A stretch of 64,000 nt of DNA, taken from NCBI RefSeq assembly GCF_037023145.1, contig NZ_CP146091.1:434001-498000 (forward strand), in the 5' to 3' direction. The stretch comes from Ralstonia sp. RRA (GTDB taxonomy: Bacteria > Pseudomonadota > Gammaproteobacteria > Burkholderiales > Burkholderiaceae). Positions 55,180 to 63,334 of the stretch are shown here, one piece after another. Position 1 is the first letter of the stretch. Each line of letters opens with the position of its first letter. The notes under the pieces were generated by a model. It was given only the letters and a program-made list of their open reading frames with translations, was not told where the DNA came from and searched no databases. A program made the translations under genes and the position numbers.

Positions 55180-56915
55180 TGCTGAGCCTCGGCGCGGGCG
55201 CGCTTGATGTCGGGGTCGGCATCGCGCAGTTCGCGGCGCAGGATCTTGCCCACGGTCGACTTGGGCAGCTCTTCATCGCGGAACTCGACAATGCGCGGCA
55301 TCTTGTAGCCGGTCAGGTGGGCGCGGCAGTGTTCGAGCAGCGCAGGCTCCGTCAGCGCGCCGGTGCGCCGCACCACGATGACCTTCACGCGCTCGCCCGC
55401 CACCGGGTCGGGCACGCCGATAGCTGCGACCTCCAGTACCTCTGGGTGCAGCGCGACGGCGTCTTCGATCTCGTTCGGGTACACGTTGAAGCCCGAGACC
55501 AGGATCATGTCCTTCTTGCGGTCGATCAGGCGGATGTAGCCGTTGGCGTCCATCACGCCGATGTCGCCGGTGGAGAACCAGCCGTCGGCGTCGATGGCTT
55601 TGGCGGTTTCATCGGGGCGTTGCCAGTAGCCGCGCATCACCTGCGGGCCGCGCACCTGCAGCTCGCCGGGTTCGCCCAGCGGCACGATGCTGCCGTCGTC
55701 GGCCTTGAAGCGCACCTCGGTGGACGGCGCCGGCAGGCCGATGGTGCCGCTGAACTCGGTCACCTGCGGCGGGTTCATCGACACCACGGGCGAGCACTCC
55801 GTCAGCCCGTAGCCCTCAACGATGGTGTGGCCTGTCACCTGCTTCCAGCGCTGCGCGATGGCGCGCTGTACTGCCATGCCGCCGCCGATGGTGATCTTCA
55901 TCGCAGAGAAATCGCGCTTGGCAAACTCGGGGTCTTCCAGCAGCAGGTTGAACAGCGTGTTGACACCCGCAATGCCCGAGAAGCGCTCTTTGCGCAAAAT
56001 GAAGAGCACCCGTTTGGTATCGCGCGGATTGGCGATGAGGATGTTGCGCCCGCCCATGGTCATGAACATCAGCAGGTTCACCGTGAGCGAGAAGATGTGA
56101 TACAGCGGCAGCAGCGTGACGTTGGTCTCCGCGCCGCCGGTGAGCATGCTCTTGGACCACTCCTCGGCCTGCAGCAGGTTGGCGATGATGTTGCGGTGGG
56201 TGAGCATCGCGCCTTTGGCCACGCCGGTGGTGCCGCCGGTGTATTGCAGGAAGGCAATGTCTTCCGATGCCAGTTGCACCGGCTGCAGCGCACGCGAGCG
56301 CCCCGCGGCCAGCGCATCGCGCAGCCAGATGGGCGAAGGCAGCTTGTACTGCGGCACTTGCTTCTGCACATGCCGCATCACGAAGTTCAACGCCCGGCCT
56401 TTGAGGTTGAGCGCGCCGCCCATCAGGTCCCCAATGCCGGTGAGGACGATGTTTCGCACCTGGGTGCCGGGCAGCGCCTGTTCCAGCGTGCGCGCGAAGT
56501 TCTCCAGCACGACGATGGTCTGCGCGCCGGAATCGCGCAGCTGGTGGGCCAGCTCCGGCACCGTGTACAGCGGATTCACGTTGACGACGATGGCACCGGC
56601 CAGCAGCGTGCCGAACAGGCACACCGGATACTGCAGGCTGTTGGGCAGCATGATCGCCACACGGTCGCCCTTCTTCACGCCACGCGATTGCAGCCATGCC
56701 GCAAAGTGCTGGGCCTGGTGCTCGCATTCGTCGTACGTCATCTCCGTGCCGACGCTCACGTAAGCGACACGCGTGCGGTACTTCTCCACCGATTCGCGAA
56801 ACACCTCGGCCAGCGAGTGATAGCGGTCGGGGTCGATCTCGGCGGGCACGCCTTCGGGATACGACTTCAGCCAGATGCGGTCGGTCAGATTGCTGCGGTC
56901 GGCAACGGTGTTCAT
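55176..56915 (-). CDS. fadD: Long-chain acyl-CoA ligase (FadD)
   Basis: It activates fatty acids to acyl-CoA with ATP at the inner membrane. It has 579 residues of the ANL superfamily: P-loop YTGGTTGVAKGAMLTHRN, adenylate motif GYGLTECSPVVSMNPP, DGWFSTGDIGVMDANGYIRLIDRKKDMI with the FadD signature, and the C-terminal catalytic Lys in LPKSTVGKILRREL. The ATG at 56915 is preferred because GGAG sits eight bases upstream; that GGAG lies inside an earlier in-frame ATG codon run. It lies 86 bases after fadI in the fatty-acid gene run. Confidence 0.95.
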   Translation of the reverse strand: MNTVADRSNLTDRIWLKSYPEGVPAEIDPDRYHSLAEVFRESVEKYRTRVAYVSVGTEMTYDECEHQAQHFAAWLQSRGVKKGDRVAIMLPNSLQYPVCLFGTLLAGAIVVNVNPLYTVPELAHQLRDSGAQTIVVLENFARTLEQALPGTQVRNIVLTGIGDLMGGALNLKGRALNFVMRHVQKQVPQYKLPSPIWLRDALAAGRSRALQPVQLASEDIAFLQYTGGTTGVAKGAMLTHRNIIANLLQAEEWSKSMLTGGAETNVTLLPLYHIFSLTVNLLMFMTMGGRNILIANPRDTKRVLFILRKERFSGIAGVNTLFNLLLEDPEFAKRDFSAMKITIGGGMAVQRAIAQRWKQVTGHTIVEGYGLTECSPVVSMNPPQVTEFSGTIGLPAPSTEVRFKADDGSIVPLGEPGELQVRGPQVMRGYWQRPDETAKAIDADGWFSTGDIGVMDANGYIRLIDRKKDMILVSGFNVYPNEIEDAVALHPEVLEVAAIGVPDPVAGERVKVIVVRRTGALTEPALLEHCRAHLTGYKMPRIVEFRDEELPKSTVGKILRRELRDADPDIKRARAEAQQ

Positions 56916-57001
56916 GGTGTCTCCGTCCATGAAAAACGCGGCGTGGTTTTATTGTGTGCCGCGCGGGTTTGCAGGCGGGCCATTCCCGTTGGCCCGTCGG
57001 T

Positions 57002-58321
57002 TCAATGCGACATGTTTTCGGGGCGCTCCAGAATGGCGACTACGCCTTGTCCACCCGCCGCGCAGATCGACACCAGCCCGCGCCCGCTGCCGCGCTGCGC
57101 CAGCATCTTGGCGAGCGTGGCGACAATGCGCCCGCCGGTGGCGGCAAACGGGTGGCCCGTGCCCAGCGAGCTGCCGTTCACGTTGAGCTTGCTGCGGTCG
57201 ATGCTGCCGAGTGGCGCGCTGCGGCCGAGCTTTTCGCGGCAGTACTCGGGCGACTCCCATGCGGCCAGCGTGCAGAGCACCTGGGCGGCAAAAGCTTCGT
57301 GGATCTCGTAGTAGTCAAAGTCCTGCAGCGTGAGGCCTGCGCGCTGCAGCATGCGTGAGACGGCATAGGCCGGCGCCATCAGCAGCCCTTCGTTCTGCGC
57401 GGGCGTACCACTGAAGAAATCGACGGCAGCGGTGTCCGCGCACGTCATGTAGGCGAGCACGGGCAGGTTGTGCGCGCGCGCCCAGTCCTCGCTGGCGAGC
57501 AGCACGCACGAGGCGCCATCGGTGAGCGGCGTGGAGTTGCCGGCGGTCATGGTGCCGCTGGCGCTGCGATCGAATACCGGCTGCAGCTTGGCGAGCTGTT
57601 CTGCAGTGAGGTTGCTGCGCAGGTTGTTGTCGCGGTCCAGCCCGAGGTGGGCGGTCATCAGGTCGGTGAAGAAGCCGCGCTCGTAGGCGGCGGTCAGGTT
57701 GTGGTGGCTGCGCAGGGCCAGCGCATCCTGGTCTTCGCGGCGGATGCCCCAGCGCTTGGCCATCAGTTCGCAGTGTTCGCCCATCGACAGGCCGGTACGC
57801 GGCTCACTGTTGCGCGGCAGGAGTGGGCGCACGAACATTGACGGCCGCAGGCCGGCCAGTGCCTTGAGGCGCGCGCCGGTGGACTTGGCGCGGTTGGCCT
57901 CCAGCAGGATCTTGCGCATCTTCTCGTTCAGGCCAACGGGCGCGTCGGACGTGGTATCCGTGCCGCCCGCGATGCCCACGTCGATCTGCCCCAGCGCGAT
58001 CTTGTTGGCGACCAGGATGGCGGCTTCCAGCCCCGTGCCGCATGCCTGCTGCACGTCGTACGCGGGCGTTTGCTTGGCGAGCGTGGTGGAGAGCACCGAT
58101 TCGCGCGTCAGGTTGAAATCCCGCGATAGCTTGATGACGGCGCCGGCCACCACTTCGTCCAGGCGCTGGCCGTGCAGGTTGAAACGGTCGACCAGGCCCT
58201 GCAGCGCGGCGGTCAGCATCTGCTGGTTCGATGCGGTGGCGTAGGCGGTGTTCGAGCGGGCAAACGGAATGCGGTTGCCCCCGAGGATGGCGACGCGGCG
58301 TACCTGCGCGTTGACTAGCAT
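57002..58321 (-). CDS. fadI: Acetyl-CoA C-acyltransferase (FadI-like thiolase)
   Basis: This thiolase cleaves 3-ketoacyl-CoA in the last step of beta-oxidation. It has 439 residues. The nucleophile is C94 in VQQACGTGLEAA. ITEIHEAFAAQVL-type motif is present as YEIHEAFAAQVLC, GSSLGTGHPFAATGGRI supplies the active-site His, and ISICAAGGQG-type C-terminal Cys is in VSICAAGGQG. The longer variant with SREFNLTRES-like RDFNLTRESVLST fits the FadI branch. A FadJ-like multifunctional enzyme is absent; fabG-like and maoC genes next door could supply the hydratase and dehydrogenase steps. Confidence 0.93.
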   Translation of the reverse strand: MLVNAQVRRVAILGGNRIPFARSNTAYATASNQQMLTAALQGLVDRFNLHGQRLDEVVAGAVIKLSRDFNLTRESVLSTTLAKQTPAYDVQQACGTGLEAAILVANKIALGQIDVGIAGGTDTTSDAPVGLNEKMRKILLEANRAKSTGARLKALAGLRPSMFVRPLLPRNSEPRTGLSMGEHCELMAKRWGIRREDQDALALRSHHNLTAAYERGFFTDLMTAHLGLDRDNNLRSNLTAEQLAKLQPVFDRSASGTMTAGNSTPLTDGASCVLLASEDWARAHNLPVLAYMTCADTAAVDFFSGTPAQNEGLLMAPAYAVSRMLQRAGLTLQDFDYYEIHEAFAAQVLCTLAAWESPEYCREKLGRSAPLGSIDRSKLNVNGSSLGTGHPFAATGGRIVATLAKMLAQRGSGRGLVSICAAGGQGVVAILERPENMSH

Positions 58322-58325
58322 GGAC

Positions 58326-59264
58326 TCAATCTCCGGGGTTGTCTTGTTGTGCTTGCGGCAGCGTCAGCACGCCGCGCAGATAGGGTTTGTCGCCGGCGGT
58401 GTTGCGCACCTCGAACGGGCAGCCCGGCGCGGCATCCTCGGCTTGCCAGAGCGTGGCTGCACCCGGCAGCGACAACGGCGTTTTGAACTCGGCCACCACC
58501 TCCCCCTGGGCAAGCGGCGTAGCCGGCAGCAACGCAGCCAGTGCGCGTGCCTTGGTCCACATGCCATGGGCGATGGGGTGGGCGAAGCCAAACAATTTCG
58601 CGCCAAGGTTCGATACGTGGATCGGATTCCAGTCGCCTGAGACACGGGCGTAGCAGAGACCGGTGTCGGCGGGCGCATCCCAGTGGCCATCAGGCGACAG
58701 GTCCTGCGTAGCCGGCAAGGCGATCAGCGGTGCGCCCTGCGGAGACGGCACGCCCACGCGCAGGTAGGTCGAGAGCGATTCCCACACCACTGCACCGGCC
58801 CGAATGATGGCTGTCTCGATGGCAAACGCCTGTCCGCGCGCATGCTGGAACAGTCGGCGCGGGCGGACTTCCACACGCACGCGTTCACCGGCGGTGAGTG
58901 GTTGATGCTGACGGATCGTGTTGCACAGATGCACCAGCCCGATCACCGGATACGGGAACGTCGATTCCGTCATCAGCATGAGTTGCAGCGGAAAGCCCAG
59001 CAGGTGCGGGTACGTTATCGGCACGCCGTGTGCGGGCGAGAAGCCACAGACTGCTGCGTAGTGCGCGATGTGCTCCGCATCCAGCGGCACCTCCTGCCGC
59101 ACCAGTGTGTGGCGCGGCAGCGGCCCGCCGCGCTTGCCCTTGCGTTGCGACAGCAGCGCCCGCCACGCCAGCGCCCTGGCCGATGGCGGTGTGGTCACCA
59201 GCGTCTGCGTGGCAGCGAATGGCGTGACGGTCGCGCGTGCGCGTGCGGCAACGGTGGGCGGCAT
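58326..59264 (-). CDS. MaoC-type acyl dehydratase / enoyl-CoA hydratase
   Basis: This 312-residue double hot-dog protein hydrates enoyl-thioesters. The second hot-dog carries the catalytic pair D211 and H216 in GDWNPIHVSNLGAKLFGFAHPIAHGMW split around the hydratase 2 motif. The first hot-dog (about 50-170) lacks this pair and likely shapes the substrate tunnel, as in eukaryotic-type R-hydratases. It lies between the fabG-like gene (7-base gap) and fadI (4-base gap), so it most likely provides an (R)-specific hydratase step, either for beta-oxidation or for polyhydroxyalkanoate precursors. Confidence 0.9.
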   Translation of the reverse strand: MPPTVAARARATVTPFAATQTLVTTPPSARALAWRALLSQRKGKRGGPLPRHTLVRQEVPLDAEHIAHYAAVCGFSPAHGVPITYPHLLGFPLQLMLMTESTFPYPVIGLVHLCNTIRQHQPLTAGERVRVEVRPRRLFQHARGQAFAIETAIIRAGAVVWESLSTYLRVGVPSPQGAPLIALPATQDLSPDGHWDAPADTGLCYARVSGDWNPIHVSNLGAKLFGFAHPIAHGMWTKARALAALLPATPLAQGEVVAEFKTPLSLPGAATLWQAEDAAPGCPFEVRNTAGDKPYLRGVLTLPQAQQDNPGD

Positions 59265-59271
59265 GATCGTT

Positions 59272-60684
59272 CTACGCTCCGAGCAGGCTCTGGCCGCACA
59301 CGCGCACGACGTTGCCCGTCACACCGTTGGATGCCGGGCAGGCAAACCACGCGATCGCCTCGGCCACGTCGACGGGTTGGCCGCCCTGGCTCATCGCATT
59401 CATGCGGCGGCCCGCCTCGCGAATGGCGAATGGCACGGCCGCCGTCATTTGTGTTTCGATAAAGCCCGGTGCGACGGCGTTGATGGTGATGCCGCGTTCG
59501 GCCAGCAACGGCGCGCTGGCCCGCACGAGGCCGATCACGCCCGCTTTGGACGTCGCATAGTTGGTCTGCCCCAGGTTGCCCGCAATGCCGCTGATGGACG
59601 ACACGCAGACGATGGCCCCGCCCGCATGCAGCGCGTTGGCAGCAAGCAGCGCATCGTTGATGCGCAACTGCGCGGTGAGGTTGATGTCGAGCACGCTGCG
59701 CCACGCCGGTTCAGTCATGCGGGCGATGGTCTTGTCGCGCGTGATGCCGGCGTTGTGCACGAGGATGTCGATGCCGCCCAGCGCCGCCAACTGCTGTGCG
59801 AGCACGGCGGGTGTTTCCGGCGCGGCGATGTCGTAGGCCAGCGCTTCCCCGCCAATGTCTTGTGCGACGGCGTTCAACCCTTCCTGTGCGGCGGGCACGT
59901 CGAGGCACAGCACGCGCGCGCCGTCTCGCGCCAGCACATGCGCAATCGCCGCGCCGATGCCACGCGAGGCCCCCGTCACCAGTGCGGTACGCCCGGCCAG
60001 CGGCTTCTGCCAATCCACGGAGACCGGCTTTGCGGCTCGCACGCGCACCACCTGCCCCGATACATATGCCGAGCGCGCCGACAGCAAGAACCGCAGCGTA
60101 GACGCCGCTACGTTCTCGGCGCCCTCGGCCACGTAGACAAGCTGTGCCGTGCAACCACGCCGGATCTCCTTGCCAAGCGAGCGCGTCATCCCCTCCAGCG
60201 CGCGCTGGGCGATAGCAGCCTGCGGTGTCTTGCAATCTTCAGGCGGGCGGCCAGTGACCACCACGCGCCCGCAGCGGCCAACAGCACGCACACCGTCGTG
60301 GAACACGTGGTACAGCGCGTCGAGGTCTTCGGTTGTTTGGATGCCGGTCGCATCGAAGACGATGCCGCCGACGCGGTCAAACGCATCGCCTTCCTTGCCG
60401 GTGGGTGCAACAAAGCGCCCGGTGATCTGCCCGTGCCGGTTGGCTGCGCCGAGCCATTCGGGGTCGCTTTCATGAAAGCGCGTGGGCACGCCGATTTCAG
60501 CAAACAGTGCGGCCAGTGTTTCGCGCATCGCGCCGCCCGGTGCCGCACCTACGAGGAAAGGACCGATGAACTCCGGCTTCCCTTCCTGATACCGGCGCAG
60601 CGGTACTGGCTGCGGCAGGCCAAGGTTGGCCGACAGCCATTTGCCGAATCCGGAACCGACGAAATCGAGGTACTTGTCTTGCAT
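59272..60684 (-). CDS. High-molecular-weight FabG-type 3-oxoacyl reductase
   Basis: This 470-residue protein resembles mycobacterial FabG4. The N-terminal half (about 1-215) is a degenerate Rossmann module without a canonical glycine motif. The C-terminal SDR domain starts at about 230 with TGASRGIG at 237-244, has the NAG segment (LVHNAGITRDKTIARM) and the catalytic Ser/Tyr/Lys in VSSISGIAG and YATSKAGVIGLV. Such enzymes act on acyl-CoA or acyl-ACP with NAD(H). The gene lies 31 bases after fadE and 7 before maoC, which supports a role in the same fatty-acid pathway. Confidence 0.92.
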   Translation of the reverse strand: MQDKYLDFVGSGFGKWLSANLGLPQPVPLRRYQEGKPEFIGPFLVGAAPGGAMRETLAALFAEIGVPTRFHESDPEWLGAANRHGQITGRFVAPTGKEGDAFDRVGGIVFDATGIQTTEDLDALYHVFHDGVRAVGRCGRVVVTGRPPEDCKTPQAAIAQRALEGMTRSLGKEIRRGCTAQLVYVAEGAENVAASTLRFLLSARSAYVSGQVVRVRAAKPVSVDWQKPLAGRTALVTGASRGIGAAIAHVLARDGARVLCLDVPAAQEGLNAVAQDIGGEALAYDIAAPETPAVLAQQLAALGGIDILVHNAGITRDKTIARMTEPAWRSVLDINLTAQLRINDALLAANALHAGGAIVCVSSISGIAGNLGQTNYATSKAGVIGLVRASAPLLAERGITINAVAPGFIETQMTAAVPFAIREAGRRMNAMSQGGQPVDVAEAIAWFACPASNGVTGNVVRVCGQSLLGA

Positions 60685-60715
60685 CGTTGTTGTTGTCTAG
60701 TTCTATGTCACGCCG

Positions 60716-63226
60716 TCAGGCTGCGCGGCGTTCGGCAGTTTGCAAGGCGTCGAGCGCATCCTTGCGGCGCTGTAGATCGGCCAACAGGTTGAAATCGGGC
60801 GCGAAGTCGTCCACGGCGACGGCGTGTTCGCCGTAGCGCGCGTAGTCGCACAGTTGCTTGCGTTCGGCCTCGTCGATGAGGCCCTGTGCCACCGCCTGCG
60901 CGGTCCATGTTTCGAAATCCGGCAGGCTTTGCGGCACGGGCGGCAGCTTGCCTTCCCGGATGACGGGTTTCAAGCGCTGCTCGATGGCGTCCACCGCCGG
61001 TTGCAGGCGGAAGGCCCATTCACCGTAGGCGATCGGGTCGATGTCGGGCGTGGGGCAGTACGAATCGGCCAGCAAGCGGTCACGCGCGGTGCCGGGCGTC
61101 TGCATCAGTTCGGCCACCTGTGCGGCCAGTGCGTCAGACGGTTTTCGATAAGGCGAGCCGAACGGGAAGATCAGCGCGCGCAGCAACCCAGCGATGCCCC
61201 GGTTCGGGAAGTTCGCCAGCACGCCGTCGAGCGCGTCTTGCGCACGCACCAACGCGTCCTGCACGGACCAGTGCACCAGCGGCGCGTCTTCCGCGGGGCG
61301 GCCTTCGTCCTCAAAGCGCTTGAGCGCAGACGAGATTAGGTACATCTGCGAAAGGATGTCGCCCAGCCGGCCGGTGATGCTCTCGCGGCGCTTGAGGGTG
61401 CCGCCCAGCGTGAACATTGACACATCAGCCAGCAGCGCCAGCGCAGTCGAGAAGCGGTTGACGGCCTGGTAGTAACGCTGCATCTCGGGCGCGGCATGGC
61501 TCGGTGCCGGTGCCACGCGGCCGCCCGAGAGCGCATGCAGGAACGCACGCACGAAGTTGCCTGCAATGAACGCACCGTGGCCGAACAGCGCCGCATCGAA
61601 TGCGCGCAGCGTTTCGGGTGAATCTGCTCCCTGCGCTGCCGTCATCTCGCGCAGCACATACGGATGGCACCGGATCACGCCCTGCCCGAAGATGATCAGG
61701 CAGCGCGTCATGATGTTCGCGCCTTCCACTGTGATGGCGATCGGCACCTGCTGATACGCACGCGCCAGGAAATTGTTCGGCCCCATGCAGATGCCCTTGC
61801 CGCCCACGATATCCATCGCATCGTTGACCACATCGCGCGCACGTTCGGTGACGTGGTACTTGGCAATTGCGGAGATGACCGAGGGCTTCTCGCCCAGGTC
61901 CACGGCCAGCGCGGACAAACGCCGCGCCGCATCCATCATGTACAGGTTGCCGCCCATGCGGCCGAGCGCTTCCTGAATGCCCTCGAACTTGCCGATGGGC
62001 GTGCGGAACTGGCGGCGCACGGCGGCATAGGCGCCGGTACTGCGCACGGCGATCTTGGCCAGCCCCACGTTGGACGACGGCAGCGAAATCGCACGGCCTG
62101 CCGCCAGGCACTCCATCAGCATGCGCCAGCCACGGCCGACCTGCGCCTGCCCGCCGATCACCCAGTCGATCGGGATGAACACATCTTTGCCGGAGTTCGG
62201 GCCGTTCTGGAACACCGCGTTCAGCGGCCAGTGACGGCGCCCGATGTTCACGCCCGGATGCTTGGTCGGGATGAGTGCGCAGGTGATACCGGGTTCTTTA
62301 TCGCTACCGAGCAGGCCATCCGGATCGACCGCGCGGAAGGCCAAGCCCAGCACCGTCGCAATCGGCCCGAGCGTGATGTAGCGCTTGCTCCAGGTCACAC
62401 GGAAGCCCAGCGTTTCGCGGCCCTCGTGCATGCCACGGCAGACCACCCCCACATCGGGAATGGCAGCGGCGTCGGAGCCCGCATACGCGTTGGTCAGCGC
62501 AAAGCAGGGGATTTCTTCGCCACGGGCGAGGCGCGGCAGGTAGTGGTTCTTCTGCGCTTCGGTGCCGTAGTGCAGCAGCAGCTCTGCCGGGCCCAGCGAG
62601 TTGGGCACCATGACCGACACGGCCGCCGCGGAGCAACGCGTCGACAGCTTCATGATGACCTGCGAGTGCGCATAGGCCGAGAAACCTTTGCCGCCGTATT
62701 CCTTCGGGATGATCATGCCCAGGAAGCCCGCCCGCTTGGCATAGGCCCACGCCTCGGGCGACATGTCCTGCCAGATCTGCGTGGTCTCCCAGTCGTTGGC
62801 GAGGTCGCAGAGCTTCTCGGTTTCCACGTCGAGGAAGGCTTGTTCTTCCGGCGACAGACGCGGCTGTGGTGAAGAGAGCAGGCGCTTCCAGTCGGGGCGG
62901 CCGGAGAAGAGTTCGGCATCCCACCAGACGGTGCCGGCTTCGATGGCGTCGCGCTCCGTTGGCGACATCTCCGGCATGATCTTGCGGAACATCGACAGTA
63001 CGCGGCGTGTGATCAGCGCACGGCGCAGCGGCTTGAGCGTGAGCACCAGCGCAGGCAGCACGAAGACGATGGCGAGCATGGTGGTCATCACCGGGCCGAT
63101 GAGACCGAGCCATGCACCTGCCGCAAGCCACACGCCGGTGCCGGCCAACCACGTCAGCGCCGACGCTTCCATGGTGGCGAGCCCGAGCGCGCCAATGCAA
63201 AGCAGGACGATCCAGATCGTCGTCAT
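60716..63226 (-). CDS. fadE: Acyl-CoA dehydrogenase (FadE)
   Basis: It performs the first oxidation of beta-oxidation at the inner membrane. It has 836 residues. Two N-terminal hydrophobic helices (about 1-55: MTTIWIVLLCIGALGLATMEASALTWL, and GPVMTTMLAIVFVLPALVLTL) precede the acyl-CoA dehydrogenase core (about 130-520: GMIIPKEYGGKGFSAYAHSQVIMKLSTR) and a C-terminal DUF1974 region. MVPNSLGPAELLLHYGTEAQKNHYLPRLARGEEIPCFALT is a family landmark. I prefer ATG 63226, with GGAG just upstream, over the ATG four codons earlier. It is the first gene of the run. Confidence 0.96.
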   Translation of the reverse strand: MTTIWIVLLCIGALGLATMEASALTWLAGTGVWLAAGAWLGLIGPVMTTMLAIVFVLPALVLTLKPLRRALITRRVLSMFRKIMPEMSPTERDAIEAGTVWWDAELFSGRPDWKRLLSSPQPRLSPEEQAFLDVETEKLCDLANDWETTQIWQDMSPEAWAYAKRAGFLGMIIPKEYGGKGFSAYAHSQVIMKLSTRCSAAAVSVMVPNSLGPAELLLHYGTEAQKNHYLPRLARGEEIPCFALTNAYAGSDAAAIPDVGVVCRGMHEGRETLGFRVTWSKRYITLGPIATVLGLAFRAVDPDGLLGSDKEPGITCALIPTKHPGVNIGRRHWPLNAVFQNGPNSGKDVFIPIDWVIGGQAQVGRGWRMLMECLAAGRAISLPSSNVGLAKIAVRSTGAYAAVRRQFRTPIGKFEGIQEALGRMGGNLYMMDAARRLSALAVDLGEKPSVISAIAKYHVTERARDVVNDAMDIVGGKGICMGPNNFLARAYQQVPIAITVEGANIMTRCLIIFGQGVIRCHPYVLREMTAAQGADSPETLRAFDAALFGHGAFIAGNFVRAFLHALSGGRVAPAPSHAAPEMQRYYQAVNRFSTALALLADVSMFTLGGTLKRRESITGRLGDILSQMYLISSALKRFEDEGRPAEDAPLVHWSVQDALVRAQDALDGVLANFPNRGIAGLLRALIFPFGSPYRKPSDALAAQVAELMQTPGTARDRLLADSYCPTPDIDPIAYGEWAFRLQPAVDAIEQRLKPVIREGKLPPVPQSLPDFETWTAQAVAQGLIDEAERKQLCDYARYGEHAVAVDDFAPDFNLLADLQRRKDALDALQTAERRAA

Positions 63227-63252
63227 GAGGGTCTCCATTCGATGCGTTCATG

Positions 63253-63286
63253 CGCTGGGCATTCGGTGGTTGCCGAATGCCCAGCG
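63253..63286. promoter_or_regulatory. 14-bp perfect inverted repeat between the TetR-type gene and fadE
   Basis: The arms at 63253-63266 and 63273-63286 are fully complementary, with a 6-base TGGTTG loop. Key sequence is GGGCATTCGG and its complement. No T-run follows on either strand, so it is not a standard terminator. It lies in the 108-base gap 27 bases before fadE. It could be an operator, an attenuator hairpin, or a Rho-related stem. Confidence 0.6.
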
Positions 63287-63334
63287 ACTCCCGTGCCTAC
63301 GGGGGCTGAAGCCGCGCCGCGCTTGGCTTTTCCG

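Noticed and set aside
55026..57311. 761-codon plus-strand frame opposite fadD
   Set aside because: Antisense shadow; the fadD motifs on the other strand are all intact.
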